A stretch of 23,284 nucleotides of DNA, from contig JAEDGF010000030.1 of NCBI GenBank assembly GCA_016297645.1, positions 1-23,284 on the forward strand, read 5' to 3'. The DNA comes from Clostridiaceae bacterium (lineage in GTDB: Bacteria; Bacillota; Clostridia; Oscillospirales; Acutalibacteraceae). The notes below the pieces were generated by a model. That model made no database searches and was not told the origin of the DNA. It was given only the letters and a program-made list of their open reading frames with translations. Of this stretch, positions 6,469 to 15,352 are shown one piece after another; within the stretch, counting starts at the first letter, position 1; every line of letters begins with the position of its first letter. A program made the translations under genes and the position numbers.

Positions 6469-9400
6469 TCATTCGCCGAATTCATCAAGAGCATATCTCG
6501 GCACATCTATGCTTTTTCGCCCTTTGAGAGAATACAGTACGCATCTCTGCGCACGGCAGCCGAGTATTTTTTCTGCGGCACGGACATAGAGCGAGAGCTG
6601 TTCGCGATAGCGGTTGACGAGGACATTTTCGTCCGTCACCGTATCGGTTTTGTAGTCGACGATAACGGCAGCGCCGTCTTTGACAAAGCAGAGGTCTATT
6701 TTACCTATTATAACGGTCTTTTCGCCGCTGAATTCATGCGGCAAAGACCGGTCGAGCGCACAAATGCTCTCGGCTATCGTGAAGCGCTTTTCCCTGTACA
6801 CCGCGTCCGCATTTTTTATCTCGTCCGCAAGAGGACTGTTCACAAAGCTCCCTATCGCCTGCGTGTCAATGCAGTCCGCCTGTTCGCGGCTGAGCCTGCC
6901 GGACACAACAAGACGCTCCCTTTCGTCACAGATATCGGCTTTTGCAGCGTCAAAATCGCAGTATTGCAGGAACAGATGAGTCGCCGTGCCTATTTCCGTC
7001 GGGGTCACACCGCCCTTACCGAGAAATGACGGCATTTTATCCCCGAAAAACTCGGGCGAGAACCGTTCCGCTTTGAGCGTACTTGCCGTATGCTTCGAAA
7101 GCGCGCACGCAGCCGGGAGATATGCGTAAGCAAGCCGCATTCTGTCACACAGTCCGGCGGTAAGCTCACGGTCCGGCTCGGCGGAAATTTCCGCTGCCGC
7201 GCCGTTTTCCGTTTCGTCCGGCAGACTTACGGTTTTGAAAACCGCCGGAAAATCCGCCGCTTTCGTTTCTATTTCGCCCTTTCGCAAGCAGTATGCGTCC
7301 GGGTGGTGCATATAAGCATAAACGAACCACGAAAAGGGGTTCTTCGCATTTTTGATGAGATACGGCGACACGGGTGACGCGGACGGGCTTAACGCGTTTA
7401 GTTCGCTCATCTTCTCGGTGTCCGCAGACGCAACGACAAAGAGCTTGTCGCGCGCACGGGTCATGGCGACATACAAAATACGCAGCTCCTCGGAGCGGTT
7501 TGCCCGTTTTTTCAGTATTTTAACGGCGGTGCTCGAAAGCGTGTCGTAGCTTTTTACGAGTTCTGGCTCCCGTATTTTCAGCCCGACACCGAGGCTGTGT
7601 TCGGTGACGAGAGTGTCCTTCGCGTCGGTATCGTTGAATTTTGAGGGAAAGCCGGAGATTATAACGAACGGGAATTCAAGTCCCTTTGAGCCGTGCATGG
7701 TCATAATGCGCACGCTTCCGCCGTCGGAGCCGGACGCTCTTTTTACGGAAGCGTCGTTTGCGGCGAGTGCGTCGAGATAGCGGACGAACGCACCGAGAGT
7801 TCTTGATGAATCGACCGAGTACGATTCCGCCATAGACATCAGCCTGCGCAGATTCGCGCGGCGCAGCTCCCCGTCCGATAAAGCGCCCATCACCGGAATT
7901 ATCTCCGTTTCGTCAAAGGCGGAGCGCACCGCCTGTCCGGCATTTTCAAGTGAGGAAACGCGGCGCAGCCTGTCCGTCACGGTTTTCAGTCTGATACACA
8001 TCTCATCGCCGTTTTCGGCAAGCAGACAGACTCTCGCCCAAAGTCCCGTTTCGGGCGCAAGTGCGTCTTCGGTATCTATTCGCACCCTCGCCGCATCCTC
8101 CGGAGTAAAGCCGAAAAGCGGCGACAGCATTACCGCCAAAAGAGAAACATCGTTGAGAGGGTTGTCGATTATATGCAAAAGACTTACGGCAAGACGGATT
8201 TCCGCCGTTTCGAAAAAGCCGTCCTTCGCTTCAACGCTCACCGGAATGTTCCGCCTGCGCAGCGCCTGCGAGAAAACGGAGGATCTGTTTTTTGCGGACC
8301 TTAAAAGAATACAAAAATCGCCGTAACCCGCCTTTCGCAAATTGCCTTCTTTGTCCTTAACGGCAGCGCCGGAAGCAACGATACTCTCAATAAGCGACGC
8401 TGTGTACGCGGCTTCACCCTCTATCTTGCCGTCTTTGTCGATGATATGCATCTCGAAATCGGGGTCTATGGGAACATTTTCGGTATCGGGAGGCGGGCAC
8501 AGCCGTTCGTCATCGTTATAGTCTATTTCACCGCACTTTTTCGACATGACGAAATCGAACATATAGTTTATTGCGGCAAGCACACCCTTTTTTGAACGGA
8601 AATTGTTTTTGAGGACGATTTTCGAGCAATCGGACTTCCCGTCGTACGGCGGATAATTCTCGCTTTTTTCTATAAAAATGTCGGGACTTGCCAGACGGAA
8701 GCGGTATATGCTCTGCTTTACATCGCCGACGGTGAAAAGATTTTTGCCGTTTTTCGAAATGCACGAGAACAGCATATCCTGTGCGCGGTTCGTGTCCTGA
8801 TACTCGTCTATGAGGATTTCGTGCAGCTGCTCCGAAAGATACTGCGCAGTCGGAGTTTTTTCGTGTGTCACTTTATCGCATAGAATATCGAGCGCAAAAT
8901 GGAGGATATCCGAAAAATCGTACTTATTCATCTCTTTTTTACGGCGGAGCAGCTCCTCATTGAAGCGCTTTACCGTAAGAATGAGCAGCTCGGCATCGGG
9001 CTTTAAACGGCGAACATCGTCGCGGTGTCCGGCTTCATCGGTACACATGAGCGTGGGCGCGGTTTCCTTGAAAAATTTCTTGATAGCGTTCATACGCGCC
9101 GCACAGGCGAGCTTCACCGGATCCTTCGACATTCCGCGAGGAGCCGTAAAGCTCGGCAGCTCCTTTATCGACTCATGGGAAACGGACAGAATTTTTATTT
9201 TCTCGTCCCACGGCACGGACATAAACTTATTCACGGCGTTTTCAGTGATACCGTACAGTGAATTGAAGATATCCTTCACCGAGCCGTAGGAATACAGCGA
9301 CGGAACGCCTTCAAGCTCCTCTATCGAACGCCTTGCAAGGTTCTTCATCTCGCACAGTCCCTCATAGACCTCGTCCGCGATTATTTTTCCCCACACGCTC

Positions 9401-10026
9401 TCGTCGGGCGAGGTTTCGGCAAAATACACGGTAACGCCGTCGAGCCACTCCTCGGGATCGGGCTCGGACATCGAAAAATCGGAGAGATCGGTGACTGCTT
9501 CAATGAGTTTGTCGTCCGTTCTGCCCTGCTGAAACAGCTTTGCGAGAGAAGCCGCCTTTTCGGGGAATTCCGCAAAAACGCTCTCGACCGTGTCGGCTGC
9601 CGTTTCCTTTTTCAAAATATCGCTCTCGCCGTTATCGAGTATCGTAAAATCGGACTGAACGCCGCACGCATGGAAGTTTTCGCGCACGAGCTTTATCCCG
9701 AACGCGTCCATAGTGCAGACATTCATCTCATCGAGCCGCGGCAGAATTGCCGCAAGCTGCGCCCTCTTTTCGCCGTTAGAGCCGCGCATGAGTCCGGATA
9801 TCGCAGTGTATATTTTCGAACGCATCTCGGCAGCGGCGGCGTTTGTGAAGGTAACCACAAGCAGCTCGGAGGGCGCGACGGGCGGCTCGGCTTTTGTTAA
9901 AAGCCGCACTATACGCTCAACGAGTACGGCGGTTTTGCCGGAGCCTGCGGCAGCCGATACGAGCAGCGAACCGGCATCGGCTTCTATTGCATTTTTCTGT
10001 GACGGAGTCCATACCCGTTCGCTCAT
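6469..10026 (-). CDS. addA: ATP-dependent helicase/nuclease subunit A (AddA)
   Basis: 1185 residues, normal for AddA, the UvrD-like motor and nuclease subunit that resects double-strand breaks with AddB until a Chi site. Walker A is AAAGSGKT (about 25-32) and Walker B is IDEYQDTN (about 406-413). Further motifs are VGDVKQSIYRFR (about 433), TMHGSKGLEFPFVI and LYVAMTRARDKL. The C-terminal RecB-type nuclease has His1017, Asp1111 (GKID) and Asp1124 with Lys1126 (VDYKT), so it looks active. The ATG at 10026 was chosen because AGGAGG stands just upstream and the family N-terminus (WTPSQKNAI) follows; the frame stays open upstream to 10134 only because it overlaps addB. Start and addB stop share ATGA, so translation is coupled. 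Confidence 0.97.
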   Translation of the reverse strand: MSERVWTPSQKNAIEADAGSLLVSAAAGSGKTAVLVERIVRLLTKAEPPVAPSELLVVTFTNAAAAEMRSKIYTAISGLMRGSNGEKRAQLAAILPRLDEMNVCTMDAFGIKLVRENFHACGVQSDFTILDNGESDILKKETAADTVESVFAEFPEKAASLAKLFQQGRTDDKLIEAVTDLSDFSMSEPDPEEWLDGVTVYFAETSPDESVWGKIIADEVYEGLCEMKNLARRSIEELEGVPSLYSYGSVKDIFNSLYGITENAVNKFMSVPWDEKIKILSVSHESIKELPSFTAPRGMSKDPVKLACAARMNAIKKFFKETAPTLMCTDEAGHRDDVRRLKPDAELLILTVKRFNEELLRRKKEMNKYDFSDILHFALDILCDKVTHEKTPTAQYLSEQLHEILIDEYQDTNRAQDMLFSCISKNGKNLFTVGDVKQSIYRFRLASPDIFIEKSENYPPYDGKSDCSKIVLKNNFRSKKGVLAAINYMFDFVMSKKCGEIDYNDDERLCPPPDTENVPIDPDFEMHIIDKDGKIEGEAAYTASLIESIVASGAAVKDKEGNLRKAGYGDFCILLRSAKNRSSVFSQALRRRNIPVSVEAKDGFFETAEIRLAVSLLHIIDNPLNDVSLLAVMLSPLFGFTPEDAARVRIDTEDALAPETGLWARVCLLAENGDEMCIRLKTVTDRLRRVSSLENAGQAVRSAFDETEIIPVMGALSDGELRRANLRRLMSMAESYSVDSSRTLGAFVRYLDALAANDASVKRASGSDGGSVRIMTMHGSKGLEFPFVIISGFPSKFNDTDAKDTLVTEHSLGVGLKIREPELVKSYDTLSSTAVKILKKRANRSEELRILYVAMTRARDKLFVVASADTEKMSELNALSPSASPVSPYLIKNAKNPFSWFVYAYMHHPDAYCLRKGEIETKAADFPAVFKTVSLPDETENGAAAEISAEPDRELTAGLCDRMRLAYAYLPAACALSKHTASTLKAERFSPEFFGDKMPSFLGKGGVTPTEIGTATHLFLQYCDFDAAKADICDERERLVVSGRLSREQADCIDTQAIGSFVNSPLADEIKNADAVYREKRFTIAESICALDRSLPHEFSGEKTVIIGKIDLCFVKDGAAVIVDYKTDTVTDENVLVNRYREQLSLYVRAAEKILGCRAQRCVLYSLKGRKSIDVPRYALDEFGE

Positions 10027-13000
10027 TCTTCTTCCTCCTCTTGCAGCGATTTTATAACATCGTCGAATTTCAATTTTTTGTAATCCTGTATCGCGCCGTC
10101 GCTCTCTCTGCGGCATACGGACGAAAACTCGCAATATTCGCAGGTGTGACTGTATGCATTATTATCAATAACTGGGATCGCCGGTACAAAGCCGTCCAGC
10201 ATTTTATGAACCTCGTCAAGTATGACCTTTTCTAACTTTTTTCGAATGCGGCGCATATCGTCAAGCGTATAGAAATCGCCCGACAGCTTACCTTTTTCTA
10301 TCTTTTGCTTTATAAACACGCCTGCGGCTTCGCGCTCCATACCTCTCAAAACGCTCTCGTTTCTGAGAATAATGCCGTTCATCACTCCGTTTTTGAGTTT
10401 CTGTGCTTCGATCTCCTTCGCACCGGCTTCCCGCCCGACATTATTGCCGCCCGAACGCGCCGGCACATAGAGTATTCCGGCAGGCACGGCATCTTTATAT
10501 TTTCCGCCGCCGTTGAGCCAGATCGCCGTCATGTAGACAAGCATCTGCATATTCAGTCCGCGCAGGACATCTCCGAGAACGAAATCCTTGCCGCCTGTTT
10601 TGTAGTCAATTACCCTGAAATAGAGCGTGTCGCCGTCTTTAAATGTGTCGACCCTGTCGACCGTCCCGTGGAGCGTGACCGCAATACTGCCGTCGCTGAC
10701 CGTAAACGGTTCTACCTCCGCTCCGTTTTTTATTTCAAGCTCAACATCCCGCACCTCAAAGGAAGATGTATTGAATTCCGCTATCAGTCTGTTGAGTATG
10801 TCGAGCATTATCTTCTTTTGCCGTTCGAGCTGCCTTAACACAGCCGGGGAAAGCTCCGCTGCGCCGCCCATATTCTCCTCTATGTACCCATCGGCGATCT
10901 TGTCCACCGCGCTCTTTCTTTCTTCGTACGAGAGAGATGAAAGCCTGTCCTTCGAATAGCTGCCAAGCAGTACCTCGAAAACACGGTGCACGAGAAGTCC
11001 GTTTATACGAGCGTCGAGCATTGCCGGCGTGTTGGCTTTCGCCTTTATACCGTAACGGCAGTAGTACATAAACGGGCACTTTGAATACGCTTCAAGCCTT
11101 GAAGGTGATATGTACAGACGCGAGTCGAACAGTCTTTCGGCAACCGTCTTGTCCTCAAAGGACGCAGGCAGCCCCTTATGGGCGTAATCGACCGCTCCCG
11201 TTTTTTCGGCATAACCGCCGATTTTTCCGAGAGCCTCGCGCAGCGACGCGGTAAACACGCTGTTTTCTCCGACGCGCGAAGCGTACGCTTCCAATGCGGA
11301 CGCCGGGCTGAAAATGCGCTCCTCTCCGCTTATCTCTCCGCTTTTGATTTTCCTGCATCCGGGGAGAAAATCTTTTATCTCCTTTATTATCTCCGACTCT
11401 TGTGCCGTTTCGCCCGACGCGGATATCTCCGGATATGACAAAAACAGCTTTTCGGACGCGGCTGTCACCGCGTTATATGCTATCAGGCGTTCTTCTCCGT
11501 ATATTTTTTCGGGAACGCTTTCAAGCTCGATTCCGCCTGCGGCAAGCTCCCGTTTTTCGGCTGCCGTAAAAACGCCGCCGCGCACGGATCTCAGCGGGAA
11601 TTCACCGTCCGTGAGTCCGAGAACGAACACCGCCTTCGGCATGAGAAAACGCGTTCTGTCGGCAGTTCCTATAACTATCTGATCTATTCCCGCGGGAATT
11701 TCGCCGAGTGAGTCGCCGCACAGAATAAGCGTGAGCAGCTCCGAAAAACGCACGGGGGAAACGCTGCCGCTGCCGAGAGCGGCATAAAGCGCGTCGAGTG
11801 CGTCTGCCGTTTCGTCCCACACACGGGCGCAGGCTATCGCTTCCTTTTCAAAGCCGCTGCCGCTGAGCTCCTGCGCAAGACGCAGAAATTCGCCCTTTGC
11901 GCCGGTTTCGTCTATCAGAGTGTAAACGGCGGTGCAGCTTTTGAGCGGATCGCCCTCGCCGAGAGAAGCCCTGAGGTGCAAAAGAGGCTCGACCGCTTTT
12001 TTTCTTATCTCGTTTATTTTGCAAAGCTTTCTGCGCCTGTCCTCGTTTAAGTCCGCGCCGTAGCCGTCCGGGTTCCCTTTGAAATCGCGCTCCCACGCTT
12101 TTCCGTCTATGCTCCACATCGTGACATAGTTTTCGAGAATATTGCACTGCTCCTCCGCAACGCCCGCAACACCCGTTTTCAGATATGTAAATATGCGCTG
12201 CGAGGAAAGTCCTCTCACCGCAGCTTCAACTCCTGTAAGCACCATCCTGACGAGCGGATACTCCCCGAGAGCTTTTCTCGAATCCTCGCACACGGGAATT
12301 CCGCACCGCTTCAATTCAGCCGTAAGCTGATATGTATAAGCGTCCGACCGCTGAAAAACGCCGATGTCACGGCAGCGGTATTTTCCGCTTTCGAGAAGTT
12401 TTTTTATCTGCATCGCGGCAAATGCGCACTCATCGGGAACGGTCGAAGCGTTGTATATGCAGACATTGTCCGCTTCTCCGTTAAAAGATATTTGTTCGCC
12501 CGAAAAAAGCGATGTCCGGAGAAAGCTCAAAGCGTCCTCCTCCTTATTTTCGCCGTCGGTGCATTCGACGCGGCACTGCACGCCGTTTGCAGATGCACGC
12601 TGCCTTATCGCCCTCGCATTGCGTCGCGAGTGCGAAAAAGCCTCGTTTCCGTCGTTTTCGTTTAAATCGGGCGCGGTGACCGACACCGTGACCTCGTCCG
12701 CGTCTGCACACAAAAGCGCCGTCAGCTTCACCTGTTCGCCGGTAAAGCCCCTGAAATCATCGAAGAAAAATACGCAGTTCTCAAAATATCCCGGGTTCTT
12801 CGCCAAAAAATCGCACAGCCTTGCAATGTTGTCGGAAGGGTCGCTGAACCGCTCGTTTATCAGCGCTTCATACGCCGAAAAAATAAGCGACAGCTCTCTC
12901 GCCTTTACCCCGGTGTTTCCGGTGCTGACACGCCCGAGCTGCTCCGGAGTTGCGCCTGCCTGCTTTATTTCGTCATATGTGCCGAGAAGCTCGTTCACCG

Positions 13001-13343
13001 TGGAGGGTCGGGCAGAGTGCGAGGCAAAAACGGAGAGCGAATCCTTCACCGACTCGGCTGCAATGCTCATTACGGCGGTTCTCGCGGCGCTCTGCGCCTG
13101 CGGCTTCGCGGCAATGCCGTTTTCTTCAAGCGTTTCACAGACAAAGCGTTCAAGGCCCGTGACGCCGAATGCGTCCGAGCCGCGCTCACCGAGCCTGAAA
13201 AGAATATCCCTGTCGCGGTTGAACGCCGACTGCTCCGGTACTATAAGGAAAACTTTTTTTCCTTTCCCGGCGGCGTCCGTCATACCGGCTTCTATCCGCT
13301 GTTTTTTTCGCGCAAGGTCTGTCCCCGTAAAAAATGTAAGCAT
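10023..13343 (-). CDS. addB: AddB-type helicase-exonuclease subunit B
   Basis: 1106 residues from the ATG at 13343, which has GGAG eight bases upstream; an in-frame ATG at 13370 lacks a binding site. AddB partners AddA, supplying the second nuclease and Chi recognition. The C-terminus is intact: the iron-sulphur cysteines are Cys756, Cys1068, Cys1071 and Cys1077 (spacing CX2CX5C as in B. subtilis AddB). The nuclease residues are His786, Asp896, and Asp913 with Lys915 (IDYKT). The N-terminal P-loop is degenerate: where GxxGxGK(S/T) is expected the protein reads GTDLARKK (residues 7-14), so Lys13 remains but two glycines and the Ser/Thr are lost. The stop overlaps addA, and the terminal run of five Glu is coded by the addA ribosome binding site. 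Confidence 0.93.
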   Translation of the reverse strand: MLTFFTGTDLARKKQRIEAGMTDAAGKGKKVFLIVPEQSAFNRDRDILFRLGERGSDAFGVTGLERFVCETLEENGIAAKPQAQSAARTAVMSIAAESVKDSLSVFASHSARPSTVNELLGTYDEIKQAGATPEQLGRVSTGNTGVKARELSLIFSAYEALINERFSDPSDNIARLCDFLAKNPGYFENCVFFFDDFRGFTGEQVKLTALLCADADEVTVSVTAPDLNENDGNEAFSHSRRNARAIRQRASANGVQCRVECTDGENKEEDALSFLRTSLFSGEQISFNGEADNVCIYNASTVPDECAFAAMQIKKLLESGKYRCRDIGVFQRSDAYTYQLTAELKRCGIPVCEDSRKALGEYPLVRMVLTGVEAAVRGLSSQRIFTYLKTGVAGVAEEQCNILENYVTMWSIDGKAWERDFKGNPDGYGADLNEDRRRKLCKINEIRKKAVEPLLHLRASLGEGDPLKSCTAVYTLIDETGAKGEFLRLAQELSGSGFEKEAIACARVWDETADALDALYAALGSGSVSPVRFSELLTLILCGDSLGEIPAGIDQIVIGTADRTRFLMPKAVFVLGLTDGEFPLRSVRGGVFTAAEKRELAAGGIELESVPEKIYGEERLIAYNAVTAASEKLFLSYPEISASGETAQESEIIKEIKDFLPGCRKIKSGEISGEERIFSPASALEAYASRVGENSVFTASLREALGKIGGYAEKTGAVDYAHKGLPASFEDKTVAERLFDSRLYISPSRLEAYSKCPFMYYCRYGIKAKANTPAMLDARINGLLVHRVFEVLLGSYSKDRLSSLSYEERKSAVDKIADGYIEENMGGAAELSPAVLRQLERQKKIMLDILNRLIAEFNTSSFEVRDVELEIKNGAEVEPFTVSDGSIAVTLHGTVDRVDTFKDGDTLYFRVIDYKTGGKDFVLGDVLRGLNMQMLVYMTAIWLNGGGKYKDAVPAGILYVPARSGGNNVGREAGAKEIEAQKLKNGVMNGIILRNESVLRGMEREAAGVFIKQKIEKGKLSGDFYTLDDMRRIRKKLEKVILDEVHKMLDGFVPAIPVIDNNAYSHTCEYCEFSSVCRRESDGAIQDYKKLKFDDVIKSLQEEEEE

Positions 13344-13403
13344 TTTTCCGTCTCCGTTTTTTATCGTCATTTCGTAAATTTCAAAGACCGTGCCGTCCGC
13401 CGT

Positions 13404-13447
13404 AAAAACGCAAGGCTCGTAAAAATATCTGTCCCCGCTGCGTTTTT
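13404..13447. other. Inverted repeat in the addB leader
   Basis: Arms AAAAACGCA (13404-13412) and TGCGTTTTT (13439-13447) pair over 9 bp around a 26-base loop, extendable to 11 bp with one bulge. It lies between the small membrane-protein gene and addB. It could be a weak terminator of the former or a leader structure of addB; the GC core is only four pairs. Confidence 0.35.
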
Positions 13448-13498
13448 TACCTCAAAAATCGTAACTTCACTTTGACAATTTAGGTCTTTTCTACCGAT

Positions 13499-13527
13499 AT
13501 TTTAACAGATAGCGAGTGTCATTTAAA
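13499..13527 (-). promoter_or_regulatory. Candidate addB-addA promoter
   Basis: On the minus strand TTTAAA (-35, 13522-13527; four of six consensus bases), 17-base spacer, TAAAAT (-10, 13499-13504). It would give a leader of about 150 bases containing the 13404-13447 inverted repeat. Confidence 0.42.
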
Positions 13528-13540
13528 GTACTCTGCTTTG

Positions 13541-13897
13541 TTATTTTACTTTATTTTCGGATAATTTCCCGAAAAACTCCGCTTCGTCAACAAAAACGAT
13601 ATGCTTGTCACGGCTGAAAATTTCTTTGAGCAGCTCCAAGGAATGCTCCTGCAATCCCCTGTTTACGCATACTATTTTCATCTGCCCCATTCCGCCCGAC
13701 GAGGAATAGACCGATTGGTAGTAGCTTATCACGGCGGCAGGCGACTTCATCTCATCGTCGAGCATAACGACCGTAAAGGCTTTTTCTCCGCACTTCGGGC
13801 GCACCGTTAAAAGCAAAAGCCTGTTGAACAGGGCGCACAGCCCCACGGTAAAAACGATAACGCCGACGGCGCACAACAGATTTTTCAGTATATCCAT
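13541..13897 (-). CDS. Small membrane-anchored protein of unknown function
   Basis: 118 residues from the ATG at 13897; GAGGTGA stands 8 bases upstream. An in-frame GTG at 13907-13909 is part of that binding site and is unlikely to be the start. One strongly hydrophobic segment (about residues 5-31, ending in NRLLLLTVRP) should form a single membrane helix. The remaining 80 residues are soluble and alternate strands and helices: KAFTVVMLDDE, AVISYYQSVYSSSGGMGQMKIVCVNRGL, HSLELLKEIFSRDKHIVFVD, with an overall alpha/beta, single-domain look. I do not recognise the family. A TATAAT hexamer at 13920-13925 lies just upstream but has no good -35 partner. It precedes addB in the same direction with a 197-base gap, so a functional link to AddAB is not implied. 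Confidence 0.75.
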   Translation of the reverse strand: MDILKNLLCAVGVIVFTVGLCALFNRLLLLTVRPKCGEKAFTVVMLDDEMKSPAAVISYYQSVYSSSGGMGQMKIVCVNRGLQEHSLELLKEIFSRDKHIVFVDEAEFFGKLSENKVK

Positions 13898-13987
13898 TTC
13901 TTCGTTCACCTCTCACAATATTATACGGAGCATTCGCCCATGCGTTACCGTGACAAAAATCTGATATTTTCCCCGAAAAACTCGTTA

Positions 13988-14016
13988 TTGAAATAGATGT
14001 CGAAATACAGTACAAT
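13988..14016 (+). promoter_or_regulatory. Sigma-A promoter of the Gfo/Idh/MocA gene
   Basis: TTGAAA (-35, 13988-13993), 17-base spacer and TACAAT (-10, 14011-14016), followed by a leader of about 50 bases and the ribosome binding site AGAGGTG at 14060-14065. Confidence 0.75.
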
Positions 14017-14073
14017 TAAAGCGTAACGGCACCGCACAAAGCCGTAATAAAGATAACAAAGAGGTGCAAATAA

Positions 14074-15120
14074 ATGAACAAAATAAATATCGTCGTCGTA
14101 GGCTACGGCGGAATGGGCGGCTACCACGCCGACCGTATACGCGAAATGGAAAAATTCAATCTTCTCGGCATTTACGATATAAAAGAGGAGCGCTGCAAGC
14201 TCGCCGAAGAAAAGGGCATTCACGCTTATTCCTCATTTGAAGAAGTCCTCGCGGACGAGCGCGTTGAGCTTATCACCTGCGCAACATACAACGACTGCCA
14301 TAAAGATATCGTCATAAGGGCGCTTGAAGCCGGAAAAAATGTCATTTCCGAAAAGCCCGTCACGCTCTGCTCTGCCGATCTCGAAGAGATGATCGCGGCA
14401 GCCGAAAGAACCGGCAAGCTGTTTACCGTCCATCAGAACAGACGGTGGGACAACGATTACAGAACAATCAAAAATATCTACGACAAGGGCGAGCTCGGCA
14501 AGGTTCACGCCATCGACTCAAAGGTGTACGGCTCTCGCGGCATTCCCGGCGACTGGCGGCAGGAGAAAAAGCACGGCGGCGGAATGGTGCTCGACTGGGG
14601 CGTTCATCTTCTCGACCAGATTCTGATGCTCAACGAGAACAACAAAATGATATCCGTATACGCCACCGTCACGAATGTCACAAACGACGAGGTGGACGAC
14701 GGCTTCCGCGCGATAATAAAATTCGAAAACGGCCCGGAGTGCCTTGTTGAAGTGTTCACCAACAACTTTATCGAGGCTCCCCGCTGGTACATGGCAGGCG
14801 AAAACGGCACCGCAATAATAGAGGACTGGGACTTAAACGGCAGAATAGTTAAGATAAAAGACTGGGAAAAGCTCGACGCAGTCCCCGTTCAGGCAGGCAC
14901 GGGCATTACAAAGACAATGGCTCCGCGTACGGACGAAACCATAAAGGAATTCCCGCTTGAAAAAATTATCGTCCATTGGACGGATTACTACGACAACATC
15001 TATGATGTTATCCGCAACGGCGCCGCTCCCCTTATAACCCACGACCAGCAGCGCCGTCTTATGAAGCTGATGGAAGCGATATTCGAATCGGCGGAAAAGA
15101 ACGAAGTAATTTATTTCTGA
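14074..15120 (+). CDS. Gfo/Idh/MocA family NAD(P)-dependent oxidoreductase
   Basis: 348 residues, normal for this family of sugar, inositol and amino-sugar dehydrogenases. The N-terminal Rossmann fold begins VVVGYGGMGGYHADR (nucleotide-binding GYGGMG at 10-15). The conserved EKP (93-95) carries the lysine usually in the active site. The C-terminal substrate domain shows GGGMVLDWGVHLLDQ, where Asp174 and His178 are the usual catalytic pair. Residues 121-130 (QNRRWDNDYR) match the family's typical QNRRFD loop. The start is ATG after AGAGGTG. It stands alone on the plus strand between divergent (13541-13897) and convergent (rnpB) neighbours, so context gives no substrate. It is probably cytoplasmic and single-gene. 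Confidence 0.93.
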   Translation: MNKINIVVVGYGGMGGYHADRIREMEKFNLLGIYDIKEERCKLAEEKGIHAYSSFEEVLADERVELITCATYNDCHKDIVIRALEAGKNVISEKPVTLCSADLEEMIAAAERTGKLFTVHQNRRWDNDYRTIKNIYDKGELGKVHAIDSKVYGSRGIPGDWRQEKKHGGGMVLDWGVHLLDQILMLNENNKMISVYATVTNVTNDEVDDGFRAIIKFENGPECLVEVFTNNFIEAPRWYMAGENGTAIIEDWDLNGRIVKIKDWEKLDAVPVQAGTGITKTMAPRTDETIKEFPLEKIIVHWTDYYDNIYDVIRNGAAPLITHDQQRRLMKLMEAIFESAEKNEVIYF

Positions 15121-15139
15121 TAAAGGCACTAAGAAAAAT

Positions 15140-15167
15140 CCGAAGCCGCAAAAAACAAATGCTTCGG
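15140..15167 (+). terminator. Weak hairpin after the oxidoreductase gene
   Basis: 7-bp stem CCGAAGC/GCTTCGG (15140-15146, 15161-15167) with a 14-base A-rich loop, 20 bases past the stop codon. There is no T-run after it, so it may only stabilise the mRNA end. The region 15180-15286 holds no gene I can support. Confidence 0.3.
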
Positions 15168-15286
15168 GCAGCGACCCGTAAGAGAACTTTCGCAAATCTG
15201 ATTTTTACGCCGAACATTTTTCCGTTTCTTTGAAAAAATCAGTTATAAATACCGGTCGCTTTTCTGTCAAAAAAAAACATAAAAAC

Positions 15287-15333
15287 AACGGCTGAGCAGC
15301 AGAGTGAATTTACACTTTTCTGCGTCAGCCGTT
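15287..15333. terminator. Two-sided intrinsic terminator between rnpB and the oxidoreductase gene
   Basis: 9-bp stem AACGGCTGA/TCAGCCGTT (15287-15295, 15325-15333), continued inside by GCAG/CTGC and AGTG/CACT. On the minus strand it is followed by GTTTTTATG and a further run of nine T, ideal for ending rnpB transcription. On the plus strand it is followed by CTTTGTTT, so it can also stop reading from the convergent gene. Confidence 0.75.
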
Positions 15334-15352
15334 CTTTGTTTACAAAAAAAAA

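Noticed and set aside
10027..10134. N-terminal extension of AddA
   Set aside because: The extra 36 codons lie inside addB; the ATG overlapping the addB stop has AGGAGG in front of it and begins the family's conserved N-terminus.
12364..13377. Open frame of 337 codons on the plus strand
   Set aside because: It is antisense to addB, is rich in Ser/Ala/Cys as expected of a shadow frame, and matches nothing recognisable.
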